Origin: Cymbomonas tetramitiformis
Lineage: Eukaryota; Chlorophyta; Pyramimonadophyceae; Pyramimonadales; Pyramimonadaceae
Direction of reading: 5' to 3'
Assembly (NCBI GenBank): GCA_001247695.2
Contig: LGRX02025816.1
Span: 46,447-110,446, forward strand
DNA length: 64,000 bases
Position numbers and translations under genes: made by a program. Below, piece after piece: positions 10,301 through 20,654 of the stretch (position 1 is the stretch's first letter; every line of letters starts with the position of its first letter). The notes under the pieces are model-generated. The model worked only from the letters and a program-made list of their open reading frames with translations, ran no database searches and was not told the origin of the DNA.

Positions 10301-11348
10301 CCCGTGTTTGAGGCAGTTATGGCTCTAGATGTGGTGCTGCGGCACACGAGGGGTATCACTCCTAACTTCCTCAGCTTCCAGACCAAGCTCTTCCCGCCAC
10401 AACACAGCATGCTGGGGATGGCAGATGGTGGAGAGGTGCGCTCCGCCATGCATCTTGGGTGGGCTCGGGCCTGAAAGCAAGGGGGAGGGTGGGCAAGCAA
10501 GCGAGGAATAAGAAGGCCTGGGCCCTACCGGGTCTTGGTGCGCCTGGTTCTCCGTGGACTGGGGATTCACACCCCCAGCTGCCGCAGCAGCTGCTCCGGC
10601 AGCAGCTGCTGGATTCCCAGCGGCTCCGGCAGCAGCGGGCACTGTCACCGCTGTACGACTCGCCTGCGAATCACACATAGGGTACATGGGTGCATAGGGT
10701 ACATGGGAGGGTTGTACACTAGCGATGATGGATGACAACAAATCCGGTGATGGATGCTGTGAGGGTAGCCAGCAAATAGCGACGGTGATGGATGCTGTGA
10801 GGTTAGCCAGCAAATAGCGACAGTGATGGATGCTGTGAGGTTAGCCAGCAAATAGCGACGGCGATGGATGCTGTGAGGTTAGCCAGCAAATAGGACCGCC
10901 CGTGTTTGAGGCAGTTATGGCTCTAGATGTGGTGCTGCGGCACACGAGGGGTATCACTCCTAACTTCCTCAGCTTCCAGACCAAGCTCTTCCCGCCACAA
11001 CACAGCATGCTGGGGATGGCAGATGGTGGAGAGGTGCGCTCCGCCATGCATCTTGGGTGGGCTCGGGCCTGAAAGCAAGGGGGAGGGTGGGCAAGCAAGC
11101 GAGGAATAAGAAGGCCTGGGCCCTACCGGGTCTTGGTGCGCCTGGTTCTCCGTGGACTGGGGATTCACACCCCCAGCTGCCGCAGCAGCTGCTCCGGCAG
11201 CCGCTGCTGGATTCCCAGCGGCTCCGGCAGCAGCGGGCACTGTCACCGCTGTACGACTCGCCTGCGAATCACACATAGGGTACATGGGTGCATAGGGTAC
11301 ATGGGAGGGTTGTACACTAGCGATGATGGATGACAACAAATCCGGTGA
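10301..11348. repeat. 598-bp direct duplication
   Basis: The block 10301-10750 recurs at 10899-11348 with only a few differences, an offset of 598 bp. Frames of 162 codons appear identically in both copies on the minus strand with a Pro/Ala-rich translation. They have no recognisable domain, so I do not call a gene. Confidence 0.9.
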
Positions 11349-11500
11349 TGGATACTGAGAGGTTAGCCAGCAAATAGCGACGGTGATGGATGCTGTGAGG
11401 TTAGCCAGCAAATAGTGACGGTGATGGATGCTGTGAGGTTAGCCAGGAAATAGTGATGGTGATAGATGCCGTGAGGTTAGCCAGCAAATAGTGACGGAAG
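10740..11500. repeat. ~38-bp minisatellite blocks flanking the 598-bp copies
   Basis: The unit GATGCTGTGAGGTTAGCCAG plus CAAATAGCGACGGTGATG repeats four times at about 10744-10895 and again four to five times at about 11345-11500. It marks both junctions of the 598-bp duplication and probably drove it by unequal exchange. Confidence 0.85.
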
Positions 11501-13010
11501 GCCGCCGCCGCCACCCGAACGGAAACTCTAAAGTTTCGAAGACTCGCGGACCACAGTATCAGAGAACTGTGGTCCGCCAGTCAACAGAGAAACTATCTAA
11601 TAACGCACGCAAATCGATACGTACAGTGAGGGGGGGTGAAGGTTAGGCGCTGAGGGGGTGAGGGGCAGGGAGAATTTAGAAGGAATAAGAGAGGCATACC
11701 TCGAGCGCTCTTGCAGGGCGCGTGCTACCCACGCTCATCAGTCCTCGCGCCGGAGCAACCCCCTGAAAATACAAAAAAAAAGACAGTATCAGTTTGTGCA
11801 TGCACTTTTTTGGGAAAGGTTTAATGCGCGATCAAGAACACATTAACCTAGAGCGGATAACCTAAATACATTCAAGTACCTCAATGAAAGCTATGCAACA
11901 AACAAAGGCATATGTAGATAAAAAATATGCTAACGGCTTTCAAGCCTAGATTGTAGGCCGCAAGGAGGGCGCCACGCCCGAGCGCTAGAACCTCAAGGGA
12001 TCTAACCCCCTTACCTCCAGCGCTGTACCTTCAGGCCCACACTGTACAGCGCGCCCATGCAGGGCAACCCCGCGTGGGCCCCTTATCGTGTTTCCCTGCC
12101 CCAAAGCCATAAAGCAAGGATTCTCAAAAAACGTGAAAACAAACTTACCAAATCAAAGAGCGAGCAATTCCCCACCCAGTCCACACGCAATACGTACGCG
12201 CGTGAGCTATCCGGTCCCTTCTTAGAAGAAAAAAAAAGACTAACCTGCTCGAGTTTCTGACGCTTTTGTAGGTTATCCATATTTTTAAAAATAATTAAAA
12301 TATCCCGTAGGAAGAAGAGTTTTCAAACTCTCCCAGGTCAAACTCTTCTTCCTTAGAGCGAAGACTGCCAAATTTCCGAAAAACCGTTCGAATGTAAGTA
12401 ACCTTTCCTCTTGTCATCAGTCATATTGTCATATTGTCGCGACAAGTACGCGTTCAAAGACGTTCTCGCAATTTATACCCCTCGGCATGGCTTTCTCAGA
12501 AATTATATTCAGCGTTCCCTACTCGCTTAGGCCCTCTCAAAATTTATACACACTTTTTAGGCTCTCGATGTTAGATTCTCGCCATCATTTTCAGACTTCA
12601 GCGGTTTCCACAGGGCAAACCAGCCCCTAAAAGCCCCTAAATCCTATTTACCCAGGATTTAGGGGCTTTTAGGGGCTTCAATGAATTTTTAGGGAACTTT
12701 AGGAATTTTTAGTGTTTTTTAGTCAGAATCCTTGTTCAAGTGTAATCTAGTAGATGCAGCGGCCAATTCCTGCAGAAGTCTCAGCAATAAAAATAACATC
12801 AAACAGGTCGTGAGCCGATTGGCTAAAAGTGGTTGCGACCCACAATACGCGGAATGCCCTCTCCACCGGCCAGGTGAAACGTAAAAATAAGCCATAGCGA
12901 GCGACGATACTGCTGCCGAAAAATGCTCGAAAACTGATCTCCACTTCAAAAAGAGGCCATACCGCGAAAAGAAAACCACCGCCTAAGGGGGCGCCCACCC
13001 CATCTCTGTG
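11500..13010. other. No gene recognised; contains a perfect hairpin
   Basis: No reading frame has recognisable content. At 12622-12677 there is a perfect inverted repeat with 24-bp arms (AGCCCCTAAAAGCCCCTAAA...) and an 8-base loop. AT-rich stretches lie on either side. The right end merges into the LTR-like sequence of element A. Confidence 0.5.
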
Positions 13011-13207
13011 TCAAAACTTAGCCAATCATGGCAACAGCTAGGCGCTGTGCCATCAGAATTACCGGGAAAGTGGTGACGCGCATAACCTGCGAGAACAGGG
13101 GTTCCGCTCGGTGAAAACAAACTGGCTAAGCTCCATAAACAGTCCGGCCGAGTGCTTTTATCATGCATCTCGGAAACCCGGATAATACGAAATAATGACT
13201 GACAGTA

Positions 13208-13317
13208 CGAATATAAGGTGTCTGTGACCTAGGGATCTGTCACCTAGTACTGTACGAGTACTGGTACAGCTAACGGGAGTCAGATAAGTTATGACCTACG
13301 GGTCACTGAATCCAGCA
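13208..13317 (-). repeat. LTR-like block, left copy, element A
   Basis: This 110-bp block is nearly identical to 23159-23268. On the minus strand it starts TGCTGGATTCAGTGACC, and the terminal repeats of element B also start TGCTGGAT on the minus strand. An adjacent ~34-bp block (AACCCGGATAATACGAAATA, from 13175) precedes it here but follows it at 23268-23302, so the two blocks are permuted between the copies. Confidence 0.6.
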
Positions 13318-13540
13318 CACCACCCTGTGACTGTACATAGTGCTGTTACAGGTGGCAGAGAGCGGAGCACAGACAAAGCAAATTGTTCCGAAACAACAAA
13401 CAGCTAAGAGCTGGAAACTGCTAGAGGGAGGCCTGTGCTTTAGCCAGGGCGGTCCCTTCCTAAAACTGCTGCTAGGACACTGCTTGCAAGCTAAGTTCCT
13501 ACAGCTCAATTTGCAGATACTCAGCCACTTTGAAAGTGGT

Positions 13541-15937
13541 CTACAAAGTGCAGAGTTCACCAGAGTTGAAGAAGTTGTCAGTGTCAAAGAAGTTCAACCA
13601 GAACCAGAGTCCAGAAGTCATAACCCAGAACCAGAGTCCAGAGACCAGTGTCCAGAACCAGAAGCCAGAACCATAATCCAGAAGCCAAGACCAGAAACCA
13701 GAGGCAGGAAAAGATTCGTAGAGCAAAATTAGGAATTCCGAAAATTGAAAATCAGAATTCAAACCTGCCGAAACCACAGAAGGAAAAGAAATGCCGAAAG
13801 TAAAACAGTACGGCAAGGCAGACAGACTGTTGGCAGTCACCCCAGTGGGATGTACCGCTGCGGTGAATTCAGGGGCTCGATCGAGCACCACCGAACCCTG
13901 AACCGCTGACACACATGCAAGACACATGAGTGCGGGCAGGGCTAGAGATGCAAAGGAAAAGAATCTCGGCAATGTTGCCACACCGACACGTGACCGTGTA
14001 GCCGGTGGGGCCGAGTGAATCTCGTCTCCGGAAAAGGAATAACCGTCGGAGCCGTCGTCATCGTCGATCACGGAAAGCTCCCCCGGGTGAATCGGCTCGT
14101 GATCCGAGTCAATCGAGCACAATTTAAGGGAGGTGCCAGGGCATGTTGGCATTACCCGGTCCATAAAGGACACTCGCAGTGGCTCCTCGAAAGGAGACCC
14201 GAAAGAAGCGGGGTCCGATGCCGAAACCGGGTGGAGCCCAGCGTCGACCTCATGATCGGCAGGTGGTGGCGCATCGCACACCACCTGCGGCACAGACAAA
14301 GTGCCGATGTGCAACGGTGGTTGCTTACCAGCTGCACCAGCACCACCGACCTGTGCAGCCGTAGCCGCAGACCGCAGGGACTCGAGGACGCCCCGTGCAT
14401 CTGATAGCACACCCTCCATGCCGTCGCCCGAAGCACCATGACCCAAGCCCGCATAGTGGGCACGCAATCCCACGTCGTGCCGCACCGGGTAGGTGAAGGG
14501 CTCAGGATCGTTACGCACCAGTGGTTGGTCGTGTACGTGGCACAAGTCAGCGAAGTCTTCGTCGTTCTCCTCGTCGAAAGCGGTCTGGAAGGCCGAAACG
14601 ATCTCGTCCAAGTCCATGGCGGCATCGCAAAGTCCCACATCACACGAACCGCACACCATCGGGCAACGTGCCGTGTCGTGGAAGTGTCCAGGGCAGAGGG
14701 GGCACTCCTGTACGAAGGCCGAGGACGCGGAGTGGAAAGAAATGCTCCTAGCACCCTGCGGCTTCATGCCTTGAGGCCAATTCCCGCCTTTCGGGAGTGT
14801 GGAGGCCGCGAAGCGATGTTTCCATCCCACGTGACGGTTACGGCCGTGAAACTTACCGTCGGTCCGACGGTTCCGCTCGTCGCGCCACTTGGACGGTGGG
14901 AATTTGACACCACCGCCCCCATGCCTACGGGGAAAATCATTCCGTGGCGGCGGCGTGTCGCGTGCAACTTCGCGCTCGTCACTACGGAGGGAGGCAAGTA
15001 GGGTAGAGGCTTCACCAATGATACGAGCGAACTCCTCGAGGAAGTCCGAGATGCCACTCTGCTCGTCACCTGCGTAAGCCAGTCCGAGAGGCGTGTGCGT
15101 GTGGATAGGTGCGGCTGTCTTGGGGCGGGTGGGAGGGCCATTAGGGTTCGCACTCCACCACACCTCTAGAACGTGAGTGTACACCTCCTCGATGCTCACC
15201 TTCGCCAACTCGGTGTCCAGGCGGAGCGGGGTGATCACCTCCTTGTAAAAGTCGGCGTCCAGCGCTGCCAGGAGCTGCCTTTTGGCTGCTTCGTCATCCA
15301 GGGGACCCGCTCCGCTAGCCGCGATAGCTTTCAGACATTCGTCAAATTGGGCAACCAAGGGCTCAGGGTCATTAGACGACCCAAAAGTAATGCCTAAGAG
15401 CTCCTCGTGATGGCGGAGCGGCCGATGCCCAGGCGGCAGCAGCCGCTTGGTGATCTCTAGTAGGGCACGCTTACCGTCGCGCGGAGAGATCCGAGCGGAA
15501 GCGTCAACCCACCTTCGAGCTGGAGAGTGTGGCGTTGTCAAAGAGACCAACGCACGAAGTAAAATGTCGTTGAAGATCGGGTGAACCTCCTTGGTGACGT
15601 CCACGAGGTCAAAGATGTCCTCGTTGGCGCTGTCCTTGTTGACAAACGATGCCTCCAAGGCAGTAACCAAGGAATCCCAAAGAAGTTGTCGATGAGGTTC
15701 ACTTCCGGAAAATGAGGACGCCTTAGTACCTAAGGTGTCCTTCGCAACACGCTTCACAACGTCAACGTCCCAAGACGATTGCAAAACGGCATTGCCGCGT
15801 GTCTTGTCAGCAGCAGCGAGCGCGACATTCGCTGACTGCGGGGTGCTCTTGTAGCGAACACCCACGTTCCTAGCAAAAATTGAATCTAGGCGCATTCTAG
15901 CGCCCATGGCCGGTGTTCCAACTGAGGATGAAGTCAT
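13541..15937 (-). CDS. Retrotransposon Gag with zinc knuckle and Trp-rich tail
   Basis: The 798-codon frame has a helical N-terminal half typical of retrotransposon capsid (residues ~50-265) and a basic linker (330-375, RNRRTDGKFHGRNRHVGWKH). A CCHC zinc knuckle follows at 412-425 with the spacing CX2CX4HX4C, for packaging RNA. After it comes an acidic region, then a hydrophobic segment (SLALPALMCLACVSAVQG), and the last ~60 residues are Trp/Phe-rich repeats encoded by a short CCAGAACCAGAG-type minisatellite at 13595-13705. The homologous gag of element B also has a hydrophobic segment near its end. No protease or reverse transcriptase follows. The tail may be repeat expansion rather than function. 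Confidence 0.75.
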   Translation of the reverse strand: MTSSSVGTPAMGARMRLDSIFARNVGVRYKSTPQSANVALAAADKTRGNAVLQSSWDVDVVKRVAKDTLGTKASSFSGSEPHRQLLWDSLVTALEASFVNKDSANEDIFDLVDVTKEVHPIFNDILLRALVSLTTPHSPARRWVDASARISPRDGKRALLEITKRLLPPGHRPLRHHEELLGITFGSSNDPEPLVAQFDECLKAIAASGAGPLDDEAAKRQLLAALDADFYKEVITPLRLDTELAKVSIEEVYTHVLEVWWSANPNGPPTRPKTAAPIHTHTPLGLAYAGDEQSGISDFLEEFARIIGEASTLLASLRSDEREVARDTPPPRNDFPRRHGGGGVKFPPSKWRDERNRRTDGKFHGRNRHVGWKHRFAASTLPKGGNWPQGMKPQGARSISFHSASSAFVQECPLCPGHFHDTARCPMVCGSCDVGLCDAAMDLDEIVSAFQTAFDEENDEDFADLCHVHDQPLVRNDPEPFTYPVRHDVGLRAHYAGLGHGASGDGMEGVLSDARGVLESLRSAATAAQVGGAGAAGKQPPLHIGTLSVPQVVCDAPPPADHEVDAGLHPVSASDPASFGSPFEEPLRVSFMDRVMPTCPGTSLKLCSIDSDHEPIHPGELSVIDDDDGSDGYSFSGDEIHSAPPATRSRVGVATLPRFFSFASLALPALMCLACVSAVQGSVVLDRAPEFTAAVHPTGVTANSLSALPYCFTFGISFPSVVSAGLNSDFQFSEFLILLYESFPASGFWSWLLDYGSGFWFWTLVSGLWFWVMTSGLWFWLNFFDTDNFFNSGELCTL

Positions 15938-16084
15938 CAGAATAAATTCCTATAGGAGGGGGGTTGGGGAAAAGGCGAGTGTCAAATTGTAAAGTGGCGG
16001 GCGACCGTAATGCAGTTGCGGAGTGAGGAGAAGAAGGGGTCGAACGAAATCAACGAAGTCGAATACGCGGCGGCCAACCCTACA

Positions 16085-16545
16085 TTCTGGGAAAACCAGA
16101 AGACGCGTCTTCTGAACGTCTTCTGAACATCTTCTGAACGTCTTCTGAGACGTCTTCTGGGTCCAGAAGACACCCAAAAGACGTCCAGAAGACGTCTTCG
16201 GCGCGCATTCTAATGTCTACCATCTTCTGGTTTCCAGAAGACGTGCAGAAGATCTTCCGGGAAGACATCCAGAAGTTATCTTCTGGACGTCTTCTGCATG
16301 TCTTCTAAATCCCGGAAGACGTCTTCTTGATATCTTTTAGGCGTCTTCTGTACATCTTCCCGGAAGATCTTCTGGACGTCTTCTGAAACTCAGAAGATGG
16401 TAGACATTAGAAGACGCGTAGAAGACGTCTTCTGGATGTCTTCGAGATATCTTCTGGAACCCAGAAGACATCTTCCGGAATTCAAAAGATGTACAGAAGT
16501 CATGCAGAAGACGCTCAGAGGATATCTTCTGAATGCCTTCTGCAT
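16085..16545. repeat. Left subterminal array of CACTA-2
   Basis: About 460 bp densely filled with CCAGAAGACGTCTTCTGG palindromes and halves (AGAAGACG, CGTCTTCT). The matching right array lies at 22560-22830. Such arrays are transposase binding sites in this superfamily. Confidence 0.9.
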
Positions 16546-16929
16546 GTCTAATAAATTTCAACATTCGTATACGCATTCGCGAGGAATATTTTTAGGCTGA
16601 AATAAGCTTGCAAGAAGGATGAGTGCAAACAAGATGTATGGCATAATACACTTCTCGCCATCCTTAACAAACATATTCTCAATGTTTGATACACGACAAG
16701 AGATGATTTATTTGTGTGGAAGGCTAAGATGCTTTGGAGACTAAAATTGCTTTAACAATATTACTTTTCAATCAAGAACCTAATCATAAGGAGGGCCACA
16801 CATATTATTATCCTAACTAGCTAAGTGTCTAGAACTACTTCACATTCAAATTCTAAACAACTAGTCTAATTACCTAGAAACGATGTTCATCTAACATGCA
16901 CACATGGCATAGGTCTTGGACCACGCAAA

Positions 16930-17380
16930 AACATGGGTTTTCCACTCGCTCGTTTTTAACCGATCTGAAAAACAACGCACACCAAAATACCAACACTTAG
17001 TAAAGTGAAAACACACAATGAATACAAGCACAAATTCCTAGGAAGGGTAAGGTAAGTACCTTTACTCTTCTAGTTGTGGGCGATGGGCTGAAAATGCGCT
17101 TTTCCCACTTGCTCATTTTCAGCCAATCTGAAAAACAAAGCGCAACTCAAAACCAAAGGTTAGTAAAGCGGAAAAACACAACGCATAAAGGCAGTATTTT
17201 CTAGGTGTGACACTAGGGGATGATAGAGCAAATACCTTTACTTGTGGTGTTGAGGTTGGGCTGAAAATTTACCTTTTGGACTAGGTCATTTTCAGCCGAT
17301 CTGAAAAACAAAGCGCAACGCAAAACCAAAGGTTAGTAAAGCGCAAAAATAGTACGAGACGAAATACAAGATTACCGAAG
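16930..17380. repeat. ~165-bp tandem repeat, three units, inside CACTA-2
   Basis: Units built on a CTCATTTTCAGCC...ATCTGAAAAACAAAGCGCA...GGTTAGTAAAGCG core start near 16930, 17090 and 17260. The first is the most diverged. The tRNA-like sequence follows directly after the last unit. Confidence 0.75.
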
Positions 17381-17398
17381 GAAAACAAAAAGGCCTAG

Positions 17399-17470
17399 TG
17401 GTGTGAGTTGGAATCGAACCAACATCATCTCGTCCAAAGGACGAGCGAGAACACATGTCTCGTTCACACC
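17399..17470 (-). tRNA. tRNA-like gene, UUU in anticodon position, inside CACTA-2
   Basis: The 72-base minus-strand sequence folds as a cloverleaf. It has a perfect 7-bp acceptor stem (GGTGTGA/TCACACC), a 4-bp D stem, a 5-bp anticodon stem (CTCGT/ACGAG) with loop CCTTTGG, a 5-base variable loop, and a perfect 5-bp T arm GTTGG-TTCGATT-CCAAC containing a good B box. A TTTTT run follows six bases after the 3' end, as for RNA polymerase III. Oddities: C instead of U at position 33, loop bases able to pair with each other, and no GG in the D loop, so the A box is poor. It may be a decayed or specialised tRNA; Lys(UUU) is only the formal reading. Confidence 0.5.
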
Positions 17471-17479
17471 TCAATTAGA

Positions 17480-18600
17480 CGCTAAGCACGCCGAAGTGCG
17501 CGTAAAAAAACCAAGGCACGAAAAGCACCCGCAATCACTATTGAAGTATTGCGTTGTGCAACGTTTTTCTGTTAGACGAACTATTTTAAAAGGACCACTT
17601 CACCCAGCAGCAGTCCGCGGAAAACGAGGCTGCGGTGGAATTGAGTTGGATGCAGGTGTAAAAGTGGTAGATGCAAATTTCACTTCAACGTTAAATAAAA
17701 TTCAAACTCGAACGGTCATGTCGATGTGCGGTGCGGTGCTCGTGCTCACTCCCCTGCGCTGCGCTGGGCCTGACGATGCGATGCGATGCGATGCGATGCT
17801 ACTGTAATGCTAGCTGACGATGACGCCTGACCACGACCGCGACCACACGCCAGCGCCACACCAGCGCAGCGCAGCGCAGCGCTGGCAGATTTTCCGGGTT
17901 TGCTATCCGCGGTATCGTGCAGTCATCACGTCTCACGCGACTCACTGCGCGCGTGATCGACTGTTCGACCGTTGCTAGGAGGGATGGTGCTCTAAAACAA
18001 GAGCAGTTTCTTCTACCAAATTCGTCGGCCGTTTTAACTTAGTAACTTGGTACGTTTGCCCCTCTCCCGAACAAACCACTTGTTTTTTTGCACTTCTACC
18101 TACACCACACAATTATGCCCAATATTGTGCACCTTATATGTTTTTTTGTTTTTTCGCGATTTTTAAAGCTTTTTCAAAAAAAAAAAAAAAAAAAAACATA
18201 CGGAAGACACCCCAGATATCTTCTGTGCATCTTGTTACCCTCCAGAGATGTCTTTGAGGAAGACATGTCTTCTGGAAATTTGTAACTTGTAGAAGTTCCC
18301 GTCAACGTCTTAACACCCCTCTTCGGGGCGTCTTCCTCATTTTTTTGACGATCTTCTACGCGTCTTCTAATGTCTACCTAGGCCCTGTCTTCCGCGTGTC
18401 TTCTGTGTGTCTTCTGTGTGTCTTCCGCGTGTCTTCCGCACCTCTTCTGGGTTCAGGAAGACATATATTCCCCGAAGGTGTCTGGAAGATGTACAGAAGG
18501 TATCTGGGGTATCTTCCGCAAGCACAGTCAAGAAGACGTCCGGAAGATGTCGGGAGATGTCTTCCGCGTGTCTTCTGAGCGACTTCTGAACGTCTTCTGA
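17480..18600. other. Non-coding 5' region of CACTA-2
   Basis: No convincing gene. It contains short GATGC and CAGCG runs near 17770 and 17860, a poly-A run at 18177-18196, and a further block of GAAGAC/GTCTTC motifs at 18200-18600 just before the first ORF. The motif block may be the promoter. Confidence 0.5.
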
Positions 18601-18663
18601 GTGTTTGTCTTCAGGATGCCCTCCGCACTACCTTGGCCAAGTGTCCTTTGTATAGGAGATAGA

Positions 18664-19729
18664 ATGGCAAGTAAACGTGCCGCGCATCTCCAAAAGGGGG
18701 AAGCGCCCCCAAAGACCAAAATGTCGTCCTTCAAACGAGCGATGCTCACTAAACCCCCCCCCGAATCCGCGGCGGAGGTCTTCCGTCAATCCAAGCCGGA
18801 GGTCTTGAAGGGGAAGATGGCAGCGGTGCACGATTGGTTGTCTACGGTGTCGCCATCCCGCGAGCTGGATCATGAGATGACGGCATGGCTCGGGGAATCC
18901 GTCTACATTCATGAGCATTCCCCTGCAACAAGGTGCTTGCTTGTCTCCATAACCCACATGCATCTATCATGCACATTTATGCAGTTTGGAATGCATACAA
19001 CCGAAGATGTGTGGAGCATCTTCTGCGCAACTTCCGGACGTCTTCCACGTGTCTTCTATGAATTCACCATCACAATGTTTTCGCAGGGCTGAAGATCATG
19101 ACGCGGTTCGTATTTGCGTGCCGCGTCAAAGCAACCGGCCACCTTTCGGCTTAGCCGAGCCCACTAATGTGCTTTTCTCGGTTCAAGAGTTTTTTGGCTA
19201 TGTGCAACCAATTTCAGACTTGCATGAACCGGGCTTTAAGGAGCATACGTGGGAGGACATTTTCTCCGATCCATTGGACTTGGCCGATGATCCGGGCACG
19301 GTGCACTTTCGACAACATAAGTGGCTGCTTGAGCCTCCCATTGGCGTCAACCTCCAAGGAATGGTGTTGAAGATACGGGATGCAATCGCATCGGGCGAAC
19401 CATATCATCGTCCTCCGGAGCTTGTTGTGAGTGATGGGGATAGGCGGATGAAACCGCAAAGGCTTTCACCTTCACCTCCGGCCCCGATGGATAAAGTTGT
19501 GGACATGACCTATACCGAAGTCCATGAGCCCGAGGACCCTCCCCCGGAGATGCCAACACGAAGGTGCGAACCGGTTGCCACGGCATGCCCGTATCTCCAT
19601 GAAAGATGTATGCCTGCACGCTCCATCGGAAGTCGTTCCGAAGACGTTCCGAGCGTCTTCTGCGCATCTTCCGGGCTCGTGGACTTCGGTAAATCTAACG
19701 TAGAGCAAAATGACAATAGCAGAATCTGA
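18664..19729 (+). CDS. CACTA-2 ORF1, unknown function
   Basis: The Met at 18664 opens exon 1 (to 18932). A GT-AG intron (18933-19086) carrying the GAAGAC motif joins it in phase to exon 2 from 19087. The joined protein is basic at the start (MASKRAAHLQKG), then has an acidic, aromatic-rich central part (FGYVQPISDLHEPGF) and a Pro-rich end. Exon 2 may end at a donor near 19563 rather than at the stop at 19729, because GAAGAC motifs typical of this element's introns resume at 19620-19680. No tnp2 motif is visible, and I do not recognise the domain. Confidence 0.55.
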
Positions 19730-20480
19730 AATCAAGCATTCCAAAACTGAAATCTGAAATCCACCGTAGAGCAAAATCAGCCAAAACTGAAAATCGGAAA
19801 TCTAATGTGGAGCAAAATGACATATATAAAAATCTGAAATTGGTTTGTAAAATCTGAAATCAAGCATTCAAAAAACTGAAACCTGCAATCTAACGTAGAG
19901 CAAAATCAGCCAAAATTGAAATTTGGAAAATCTAACATAGAGCAAAATGACAAATGCAAAAGTCTGAAATGGAGCATTCCAAAAACTGAAAACTGACATC
20001 CAACATAGAGCCAAATTAGCAGGGTAGAAGTCTTACCGTGGCGGGCCGGCCCGGGGCCGCAGAAGCTCGCTCCGGGCCGAAACCGGGCCGAAGGGGCTTT
20101 CGCCCCCGGGCCGCACAAAAATATGAGCCGGCCAAACTTCGGCCAAAAATATAGGCATTTTATGCCCCTTTTTATCAAACCCCCATACTTAATTTCAAAA
20201 TTTCGCGCCTGCGGCGGGCATTGTTCTTCCTTGACCGTTTTGGCCGAAAGCGGGCCAGCGGAAATATAGTTTACGGGCCGTAGAGAAAATTGGAAGACTT
20301 CTACCCTGCAAATTAGCCAAAATTGAAAATCGGAAATCTAACGTAGAGCAAAATGACAAATGTAAAAAATCTGAAATCAAGCATTCCAAAAACTGAAATA
20401 AGAAAACTAACGTAGATCAAAATTAGCTGAGATTGAAATTTTGGAAATCTAACGTAGAGCAAAATGACATATGTAAAATT
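19690..20480. repeat. Degenerate short tandem repeats where tnp2 exons would be expected
   Basis: The words CGTAGAGCAAAATGA, AATCTGAAATCAAGC and CCAAAACTGAAA recur every 35-75 bp. The block is interrupted by the hAT MITE at 20020-20308. By analogy with CACTA-1 this is where transposase catalytic exons would lie. Confidence 0.7.
20020..20308. mobile_element. Non-autonomous hAT element (MITE), 289 bp
   Basis: Termini CAGGGTAGAAGTCTT and its complement are flanked by the 8-bp duplication CAAATTAG (20012-20019 and 20309-20316). An 8-bp duplication with CAGGG ends is the hAT signature. Its interior GGCCGGCCCGGGGCCG is shared with the larger hAT element at 42397-47076, so they belong to one family. 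Confidence 0.93.
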
Positions 20481-20654
20481 GCACTTTCGCATTTTCCCTT
20501 CAATTTCAACAAATGCAACAATCTTGATTATTGCTAATTAATTACAAATGGTCATCACAAATCACAATGGTCAAATGGGGGCAAGGCCATAAGAAGATGT
20601 TGCGTCCGAACGGCACGAACACCGGACCGAAGACGCTCAAGTGTCACGAAGGCG

